5,999 bases of DNA from Bacteroidales bacterium (lineage in GTDB: Bacteria > Bacteroidota > Bacteroidia > Bacteroidales > VadinHA17): positions 43,974-49,972 of the forward strand of contig PMEC01000055.1 of assembly GCA_003155705.1 (NCBI GenBank), given 5' to 3'. Shown piece after piece: positions 1-5,337 of this stretch. A program made the position numbers and the translations under genes. Position 1 is the stretch's first letter. Each line of letters starts with the position of its first letter. Below the pieces are notes generated by a model. That model saw nothing but the letters and a program-made list of their open reading frames with translations, was not told the origin of the DNA and ran no database searches.

Positions 1-2820
1 ATTTCTTCAGGTGGTGGTTATACAGGTTCATCCGGAAGCGCCGGAGCAGTTAATCCGGGGGCTAACTTCGAAAACCTTCTAGGTATTGGAACGACAACGG
101 AAAGTGTCGTCATAAAAGGGCAGAATTTCGAACAAATGAAAAACATTTCGGACGATATTAAGACTGCCGTTCAGGACTTGTCTACAATCAGCAGTGTAAG
201 TGTAAATGTCCAGGACAATACTCCTGAAGTACATTTGAAATTTGATATGGATTATATAGGACGTAACAATTTCACTTTGAATAATATTACATCCGCACTT
301 TCCACCTTCGGAAAAGAGTACTCTTCAGGTGCCACCTTTTTACAGGGCACTCAAACATACGATATTACACTGAAATATGCAGATGAATTCGGGGTGGTCA
401 AGGTAAATACTGACAAAACAATCGATGATCTTAAGAATCTTGAAGTTACCGGAACCAATAACAATTTAATGCAGGTGCAGGAGCTGTCAAATATTGTATT
501 TTCGACAGGAATGGGAAACATCCACAGGGAAAACCGGGAGAAGAAGATAACAGTTACTTACGCCTTCAATACAGACATAACCAGTTCAAAAGATCTGTTG
601 GACAATGCAAGGTCAGAAATTGAATCTCTTGTCTCAGGTATAAATATACCCGCCGGAATAGCTGTTGAAGTAGTACATGATGAGGATCCATTAAAGGATT
701 TCTATTACCTTATCGGGATGGCTTTCCTCCTTATCTTTATGATCCTTGCCTCAGTATTTGAATCACTTTCTACCCCTGTTGTACTAATGTTCAGCATACC
801 TCTTGCAGCATTGGGCTCACTTATTGCGCTTATTCTTACCGGCAATTCTTTACTTAATGCCAACACCATGATCGGATTTCTGATACTTCTCGGTGTTGTT
901 GTAAGTAATGGAATTCTACTTATTGATTATACCAATATTTTAAGGAAGAGAGGCAACAGGCGTTCACGCGCCTTAATGACTGCAGGCATAGCTCGAATCA
1001 GACCTATTATGATCACTGCGGCTACGACTGTGATTGCTCTTTTCCCGCTTGCATTGGGACAGTCTGCATTTGTAGCTTCCATTGGCGCTGCTTTTGCAAT
1101 CACTGTTATAGGAGGGCTGTCTCTCAGTACAATGCTTACACTTGTATTTATTCCTACTTTCTATTCAGGTCTTGAAAACTCACTTCAATGGATCTACTCT
1201 CTCGACTGGAAAACAAAAGTTATTCAGTTCATAGTATTTATCTTGCTTATATTTTTGGTATATACCTATATTGATCAATTTCTTTGGAGAATGATCACAA
1301 CAGTCCTTTCTCTTATCCTTGTACCAGCCGCTACATGGTTCTTTATCAATACCCTCAGGAAGGCAAGAGAGACTGTGATATCCCCTGATGAACTTATCAC
1401 TATTCACGTTCAGAGTCTTGTTAAAATATATGAAAGAGGCAGTCGTTTCCAGAGAGAATGGAAAGCCGGTGCAAAAATAAGGGAAAGACTTGGCCTTGAA
1501 AAAAACTATACCTCGTGGAGTGATATGAATAATCTGGTATGGCAACTACCCCTGATTGGATTTTTAATCTATTTTACCTATTTCTATCTGAATAACGGCT
1601 TCTGGATATTCGTATTCAGTATGTGTATCTGGTTTTCCATTCTTGGAATTTGGATTCCTTTCAAAAAACTATTAACAAATTTTGCATCGTTGGGGAATAA
1701 GAAAATACTTACCTGGGTGGTTCAAATTCTTGATCCTGTGATTTTCTGGCTAATTCCACTGGGAAATATTTATCTTTTCCAGGTCAGGTGGCATAATATT
1801 GCTATAGTTCTCATACTTGGATTCCTATGGTTTTTCGGACTTGTAATCTATAAAGCCGGAATTAAGATGAGTTCTGAAAACATAGATATTTATCGTCTGG
1901 AAGGAAGATTTAAAAATATCCGTAAGAATTTCTACAAGATAGTTGCAGCAGTACCATTGATTGGTAAAAGGAAAAAGCCCTTTAAAGCATTAAGTTGTGT
2001 TTCAATGAATATCAGTAATGGTATGTTTGGTCTTCTTGGGCCAAATGGGGCAGGAAAAACAACCCTTATGAGGATTATTTGTGGCATTCTTGAACAGAGC
2101 TACGGTAAGGTTTGGATAAATGGCCTTGATACTCAGGAAAAGAGAGAAGAACTGCAGGGACTCATTGGGTACCTTCCCCAGGAGTTTGGAAGCTATGAGA
2201 ATATGACAGCTCATGATTATCTTCATTATCAGGCTATGCTAAAAAACATAACTGATGCCAAAACAAGAGAAGAAAGGGTTACTTATTGTCTGAAAGCCGT
2301 TCATATGGATGACCGCAGATTTGAAAAAATCAGCTCTTACTCAGGTGGAATGAAACAAAGAATGGGAATTGCTCAGATACTTCTTCATCTGCCCCGTATT
2401 CTTGTTGTCGATGAGCCGACAGCCGGCCTTGATCCCCGTGAAAGGATCAGGTTCAGAAATCTTCTCGTAGAACTAAGCCGTGAAAGAGTGGTTATATTCT
2501 CCACACATATTATTGAAGATATTTCCAGTTCCTGCTATCAGGTTGCGGTCCTTAACAGAGGGAACCTGATGTATCTTGGAAAACCAATTGATATGGCAAA
2601 AGAGGCTGAAGGACATGTATGGCAGTTTAATATTCCTATTGAGGACTTTACGACTTTTATTAATAGTCACATGGTGGTACACCACATGTCAGAAGGAGAA
2701 AATGTGAGGGTAAGATGTATCTCTGCAGATAAACCCCATGAAAATGCAATATGTGTTACTCCAAATCTGGAGGATGCTTATTTGTGGCTCCTCAGAAAAA
2801 CATTCAGAAAAGCCTCATAA
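1..2820 (+). CDS. RND efflux pump (C-terminal half) fused to an ABC transporter ATPase; 5'-partial
   Basis: The frame is open from the window edge, so the start lies upstream; the ATG at 136 is internal. Residues are counted from base 1. Residues 1-230 resemble the second periplasmic porter region of AcrB-type pumps and begin Gly/Ser-rich. RND segments TM8-TM12 follow (about 233-255, 257-280, 288-311, 333-355, 359-387), with the typical 'RIRPIMITA' before TM11. Two more membrane segments lie at about 407-424 and 431-451, and four at about 513-618. A full ABC ATPase follows: Walker A GPNGAGKTT 680-688, Q-loop Gln727, signature YSGGMKQR 780-787, Walker B Asp804/Glu805, D-loop 808-814, H-loop His836, and a C-terminal tail like that of ABC-2 ATPases. 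All ATPase motifs are intact, so ATP hydrolysis is likely. Substrate export across the inner membrane is inferred; the substrate is unknown. The ABC-2 permease 24 nt downstream is the likely partner. I am sure of both domain families but not of how they work together. Confidence 0.93.
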   Translation: MSSGGGYTGSSGSAGAVNPGANFENLLGIGTTTESVVIKGQNFEQMKNISDDIKTAVQDLSTISSVSVNVQDNTPEVHLKFDMDYIGRNNFTLNNITSALSTFGKEYSSGATFLQGTQTYDITLKYADEFGVVKVNTDKTIDDLKNLEVTGTNNNLMQVQELSNIVFSTGMGNIHRENREKKITVTYAFNTDITSSKDLLDNARSEIESLVSGINIPAGIAVEVVHDEDPLKDFYYLIGMAFLLIFMILASVFESLSTPVVLMFSIPLAALGSLIALILTGNSLLNANTMIGFLILLGVVVSNGILLIDYTNILRKRGNRRSRALMTAGIARIRPIMITAATTVIALFPLALGQSAFVASIGAAFAITVIGGLSLSTMLTLVFIPTFYSGLENSLQWIYSLDWKTKVIQFIVFILLIFLVYTYIDQFLWRMITTVLSLILVPAATWFFINTLRKARETVISPDELITIHVQSLVKIYERGSRFQREWKAGAKIRERLGLEKNYTSWSDMNNLVWQLPLIGFLIYFTYFYLNNGFWIFVFSMCIWFSILGIWIPFKKLLTNFASLGNKKILTWVVQILDPVIFWLIPLGNIYLFQVRWHNIAIVLILGFLWFFGLVIYKAGIKMSSENIDIYRLEGRFKNIRKNFYKIVAAVPLIGKRKKPFKALSCVSMNISNGMFGLLGPNGAGKTTLMRIICGILEQSYGKVWINGLDTQEKREELQGLIGYLPQEFGSYENMTAHDYLHYQAMLKNITDAKTREERVTYCLKAVHMDDRRFEKISSYSGGMKQRMGIAQILLHLPRILVVDEPTAGLDPRERIRFRNLLVELSRERVVIFSTHIIEDISSSCYQVAVLNRGNLMYLGKPIDMAKEAEGHVWQFNIPIEDFTTFINSHMVVHHMSEGENVRVRCISADKPHENAICVTPNLEDAYLWLLRKTFRKAS

Positions 2821-2844
2821 AATAAACGGGTTAATAATAATAAA

Positions 2845-3561
2845 ATGAAAGGCAATACTTTACGTAATTATTCCATCATTGTTCATAAGATGATCATTTA
2901 TAATCTTAGGATCATCTTTGCGAACAAATTCATTTGGTTTCTTGTAGGATCGGTTTTGTTTTATGTCGGACTTTCAATCTATTATGTATTCGCAAATGAC
3001 GTTTCAAAAATGGAGGATCTTTACGGGATTTTCCTCTTCTCAGGAGTACTTCTTGTTTTTTATCCATCGGTCTTTGGCGTTCAGAATGATCAGGATGCCA
3101 GGACGATTGAAATTTTATTCGGAATACCTAACTACAGGTATAAAATATGGCTGGTGAGAATTTTGTTAATATTTATCATTGCATTTCTTATCATGCTGGT
3201 CTTTACATTTTTGTCTTCTGTACTCATTGTTAAATTCCGTATAGTAAGTATGACAGGGCAGGTGATGGCTCCGGTAATTTTCCTCGGTGTAATGGCTTTC
3301 ATGCTTTCAACTATTATCCGGAATGGAAATGGGACAGCCGTTGTTATGATTGTGTTTGGGCTGTTATTCCTGGTACTTAGCGGAACATTAAGCAGGAGTC
3401 AGTGGAATGTGTTCCTTAATCCCTACAGCGTACCACGTGATCTGAACGAGGTTTCATGGTCTATTATCTCTTTTAAGAACAGGATAATTCTGATTACCGG
3501 AACTATTGTTTTCCTGCTTGCTGCGCTTTATAATCTGCAAAAAAGAGAGAAATTTATGTAG
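2845..3561 (+). CDS. ABC-2-type transporter permease
   Basis: The product is a 238-residue inner-membrane protein with six predicted membrane segments at about 29-50, 60-79, 101-128, 139-158, 164-182 and 213-231. Between TM2 and TM3 it carries 'ARTIEILFGIPNYRYKIWLVR'-type residues (85-105). This is the cytoplasmic helix with conserved Arg, Glu, Gly and Pro that ABC-2 permeases (drug, polysaccharide and Nos/Gld-type exporters) use to contact their ATPase. The size suits a single half-transporter. It starts 24 nt after the RND-ABC fusion stop with no visible terminator between them, so co-transcription is likely and the fused ATPase is the obvious partner. No Shine-Dalgarno sequence precedes the ATG, which is usual for the phylum. 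The gene ends in ATG-TAG just before a large inverted repeat. Substrate is unknown. It may act as a homodimer or pair with the extra membrane segments of the fusion; the sequence does not decide. Confidence 0.88.
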   Translation: MKGNTLRNYSIIVHKMIIYNLRIIFANKFIWFLVGSVLFYVGLSIYYVFANDVSKMEDLYGIFLFSGVLLVFYPSVFGVQNDQDARTIEILFGIPNYRYKIWLVRILLIFIIAFLIMLVFTFLSSVLIVKFRIVSMTGQVMAPVIFLGVMAFMLSTIIRNGNGTAVVMIVFGLLFLVLSGTLSRSQWNVFLNPYSVPRDLNEVSWSIISFKNRIILITGTIVFLLAALYNLQKREKFM

Positions 3562-3578
3562 AAAATAGAATTTAAAGT

Positions 3579-3656
3579 AAGAATGAAGAACAATCGAACA
3601 GTGAATTAAGAACTTATATCGCTTCTGCATTCATCATTCGTTTGTTCTTAGTTCTT
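3579..3656. repeat. Long imperfect inverted repeat built from ~7-nt GAA/TTC words, between convergent genes
   Basis: The arms 3579-3612 and 3623-3656 can pair without gaps at 26 of 34 positions, leaving a loop of 10 nt. Within the left arm GAA recurs at 3581, 3588, 3596, 3603 and 3610. In the right arm TTC recurs at 3623, 3630, 3637, 3645 and 3652. Both arms therefore have 7-7-8-7 type spacing, and the order is mirrored. The element fills most of the 104-nt gap between two convergent genes, so it may serve as a bidirectional transcription terminator. However, it is AT-rich, mismatched and lacks a clean GC stem with a U-tract, so it looks more like a decayed or evolving intergenic repeat. Confidence 0.7.
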
Positions 3657-3665
3657 TTGTTATTT

Positions 3666-4604
3666 CTATTTAAAGGGATGATTTTTACTGAAATCCGGTA
3701 GATAGTTATTGTGACTTTCTATATCCTGTACCCATCCGTTCCTGAATCCGAGTCTCTCCATCTCTTTAACAACTAATTCATATTCACTGCTATATAATGT
3801 TCTGTTAAGTGCAGGATGAGTTTTGACAAGTTCATTGGGATTGTATTGCGACATTAATGAAATATGTATTCCTGTTGAAATTTCTTCAGCAATAGTTTTT
3901 AGAACTTTTATACTTTCTGCGGTATGTCCGGGAAGAACAAGGTGACGCAAAAGAATGCCGTTTCCTGCAATTCCGGTATCATCAGTTATCAAAGTCGATC
4001 CCTTCTGAAAATACATCTCCTTGATGGCTTTTAATGCGATTTCAGGATAATCTGAAGCATCTGAAAAACGTGCCGCAATTTCAGGGGAGACATATTTTAA
4101 ATCGGGCAGATAAATATCAATCAATCCGGATAAGCTCCGTATTATTTCAGTCTTGTCGTAACTGTTTGTATTATAAACTGTCACGGGATTCAATCCGCGT
4201 GATCTTAAACCACAGATAATACTTATTACCTGAGGAACAACATGAGAAGGCGAAACGAAACCAACAGCACTTATATCTTCTGACATTATTGACTCTACTT
4301 TGTCAAGAACATCTTCCAGCGTCAGAGAGGAATGTCCGTTTCCGCAACCCTGATGACTGATTTCATGGTTTTGGCAATAAATGCACCTTAAGTTGCATCC
4401 CGAGAAGAAGATATTGCAAATACCTGATTGACCGCTAATTACCGGCTCCTCTCCACTATGAATGCAAATCGATGATATATTTAACCCTGCATCAGTATGG
4501 CAATACCCATCAGCACCATATAATCTGTTAACACCGCATTCGTGAGGACAGAGGGTGCAGTTGGAGAGTAACTCGAGTTCGGATATGCCGTAGGATTCAA
4601 CCAT
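3666..4604 (-). CDS. Radical SAM protein, PflX/PflA-related (COG1313-like)
   Basis: This 312-residue protein has the radical SAM cluster motif Cys70-x3-Cys74-x2-Cys77 in 'SGCNLRCIYCQN'. The motif binds a [4Fe-4S] cluster that cleaves S-adenosylmethionine to start radical chemistry. Ahead of it is a second cysteine set, Cys16-x2-Cys19-x3-Cys23 plus Cys35 ('CTLCPHECGVNR...GYC'), typical of the PflX-like group. 'GEEPVISG' (51-58), 'LMSQYNP' and the C-terminal 'NYLPDF' also fit that group. These proteins resemble pyruvate formate-lyase activating enzymes, but their substrate is not established and no glycyl-radical enzyme is encoded here. The ATG at 4604 is preceded in frame by a stop at 4623-4625, so little extension is possible. 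No ribosome binding site is evident. The gene is monocistronic as seen: convergent with the permease gene, divergent from rimP, and bracketed by two inverted-repeat elements. It is probably cytosolic. Confidence 0.9.
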   Translation of the reverse strand: MVESYGISELELLSNCTLCPHECGVNRLYGADGYCHTDAGLNISSICIHSGEEPVISGQSGICNIFFSGCNLRCIYCQNHEISHQGCGNGHSSLTLEDVLDKVESIMSEDISAVGFVSPSHVVPQVISIICGLRSRGLNPVTVYNTNSYDKTEIIRSLSGLIDIYLPDLKYVSPEIAARFSDASDYPEIALKAIKEMYFQKGSTLITDDTGIAGNGILLRHLVLPGHTAESIKVLKTIAEEISTGIHISLMSQYNPNELVKTHPALNRTLYSSEYELVVKEMERLGFRNGWVQDIESHNNYLPDFSKNHPFK

Positions 4605-4630
4605 AAGACAGTAAAAATAACATTATTATA

Positions 4631-4723
4631 ATATTGCGGATTTCGGATTGCTGAGTTCGGATTATTTTTTAGATGCTGTCCTGATTCTTCAATCCGCAAT
4701 CGAAAATCCGAGATCCGAAATAT
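4631..4723. repeat. Long imperfect inverted repeat built from degenerate CGGATT/AATCCG heptamers
   Basis: The arms 4631-4663 and 4691-4723 are reverse complements at 26 of 33 positions without gaps, around a 27-nt spacer. The left arm reads as heptamers GCGGATT, TCGGATT, GCTGAGT, TCGGATT from 4636. The right arm reads AATCCGC, AATCGAA, AATCCGA, GATCCGA from 4691. It lies between the divergent starts of the radical SAM gene and rimP, 27 nt upstream of the radical SAM start codon. I have the impression that similar AATCCGA-type words recur in intergenic DNA of this phylum, but I cannot verify that here. A role as terminator, protein-binding site or remnant of a mobile repeat is inference. Confidence 0.75.
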
Positions 4724-4726
4724 AGT

Positions 4727-4780
4727 ATTCAGAATCTGTATTCAGTAATCCACAACCATAAAAATTTGCAAATTCAGAAT
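4727..4780. repeat. Three copies of a 9-10-nt ATTCAG(A/T)AT motif near the rimP promoter
   Basis: ATTCAGAAT occurs at 4727-4735 and again at 4772-4780, and the close variant ATTCAGTAAT lies at 4740-4749. The exact form is an odd palindrome (ATTC-A-GAAT). The last copy sits inside the 19-nt spacer of the predicted rimP promoter, where a bound repressor could act. The copies are 13 and 32 nt apart, so they do not form a regular array. They may instead be low-complexity continuation of the neighbouring inverted repeat. Confidence 0.35.
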
Positions 4781-4795
4781 TTATTCCTACATTTG
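4765..4795 (+). promoter_or_regulatory. Predicted Bacteroidota-type promoter for rimP-nusA
   Basis: TTTG at 4765-4768 is followed after exactly 19 nt by TACATTTG at 4788-4795. This matches the -33 TTTG and -7 TAnnTTTG consensus of the Bacteroidota primary sigma factor without a mismatch. Transcription would begin near 4800, giving a leader of about 65 nt before the rimP ATG. The surrounding DNA is AT-rich, which raises the chance of a random match, but its placement upstream of a housekeeping operon supports it. Confidence 0.6.
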
Positions 4796-4824
4796 TCCCC
4801 GATTCGAGGCGTTATGGACACCTG

Positions 4825-4840
4825 GGGGACTAAAGTCCCC
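4825..4840 (+). promoter_or_regulatory. GC-rich hairpin in the predicted rimP leader
   Basis: GGGGAC (4825-4830) and GTCCCC (4835-4840) form a perfect 6-bp stem around a TAAA loop, followed by TATTTTATTATC. It stands out in otherwise AT-rich DNA and lies about 25 nt after the predicted transcription start and 24 nt before the rimP ATG. The stem plus T/A-rich tail resembles a weak intrinsic terminator, which could attenuate the operon. A transcript-stabilising stem or a REP-like repeat are alternatives. Confidence 0.5.
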
Positions 4841-4864
4841 TATTTTATTATCATACATCAGACT

Positions 4865-5317
4865 ATGATTGATAAAGTAAAAATAGAAAAGCTGGTAAAG
4901 GAGTTCATCGGTGGAACAGAACTCTTTCTGGTTGCTGTCAAAGTCAGCAGCGCAGGAAAAATTACTGTTCTTGCTGATAAAAAGGAAGGAATTACAATTG
5001 ATGAATGCGTCTCGATCAGCAGGTTCATTGAAAAGAATCTGAACCGCGATGAAGAAGATTATGAATTGATGGTCTCTTCTCCGGGGCTGGACATGCCCTT
5101 CATGTTGAAAGAACAATATATTAAAAGTGAAGGAAAGAATGTCGAGGTAATAAATATGGAAGGAACAAAATTTTCTGGCCTTCTTAAAAATGTTACTGAT
5201 GGAGGTTTCGAAATCGAAACAGAAGTAAAAGTGAAAGGACAAACAAAAGAAATAAAAGAACTTTCCTTTAATTACGACCAGGTTAAATCAACCAGGAAAG
5301 TTGTATCATTTAAATAA
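4865..5317 (+). CDS. rimP: Ribosome maturation factor RimP
   Basis: The 150-residue product matches the usual RimP length. RimP is a cytosolic factor that binds the free 30S subunit and helps its late assembly. The family hallmark 'VSSPGLD' is at residues 70-76, following the N-terminal alpha/beta domain with 'GITIDECVSISRFIEKNL' (42-59). The C-terminal part (about 82-150) has the strand-rich pattern of the Sm-like domain. I chose the ATG at 4865 because 'MIDKVKIEKLV' is where RimP proteins normally begin. The frame stays open to a TTG at 4766, but the 33 extra residues look like non-family sequence and would run through the predicted promoter and leader hairpin. No Shine-Dalgarno sequence precedes the start. 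nusA follows 20 nt downstream, the conserved rimP-nusA-infB order, so co-transcription is expected. Confidence 0.93.
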   Translation: MIDKVKIEKLVKEFIGGTELFLVAVKVSSAGKITVLADKKEGITIDECVSISRFIEKNLNRDEEDYELMVSSPGLDMPFMLKEQYIKSEGKNVEVINMEGTKFSGLLKNVTDGGFEIETEVKVKGQTKEIKELSFNYDQVKSTRKVVSFK

Positions 5318-5337
5318 TATAAAAAGGGTTACACCAG

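Noticed and set aside
136..138. ATG at 136 as the start of the transporter gene
   Set aside because: The frame is open to base 1 and the upstream codons already encode RND porter sequence, so this methionine is internal.
1180..1545. Minus-strand open frame of 121 codons inside the transporter gene
   Set aside because: It lies wholly opposite well-supported RND/ABC coding sequence, and its translation shows no recognisable domain. The same applies to the shorter minus-strand frames at 2002-2226 and 2473-2685.
2669..2689. Near-palindrome around GTGGT-AC-ACCAC late in the ABC domain
   Set aside because: It lies inside coding sequence (H-M-V-V-H-H-M), is short, and has no partner site or context suggesting regulation; chance is adequate.
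2963..3157. Plus-strand 64-codon frame inside the permease gene
   Set aside because: It is a frame-shifted shadow of the permease with no independent support.
4481..4699. Minus-strand 72-codon frame overlapping the radical SAM start
   Set aside because: Half of it is the heptamer inverted repeat and the other half is out-of-frame radical SAM sequence.
4634..4723. CRISPR array or IS end for the heptamer repeats
   Set aside because: The words are 7 nt, contiguous and degenerate, with no spacers, no target-site duplication and no transposase or cas gene nearby.
4792..4840. Antiterminator switch: GTCCCC at 4795-4800 competing with GTCCCC at 4835-4840 for GGGGAC at 4825-4830
   Set aside because: The pairing is possible on paper, but the upstream segment overlaps the predicted -7 box and would not be transcribed from that promoter. 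It would matter only for read-through from further upstream.
4766..4864. TTG-initiated 33-residue N-terminal extension of RimP
   Set aside because: The extra residues do not resemble RimP, and the TTG falls inside the predicted -33 promoter box.
4787..5242. Minus-strand 151-codon frame opposite rimP
   Set aside because: RimP is clearly encoded on the other strand, and this translation has no family resemblance.
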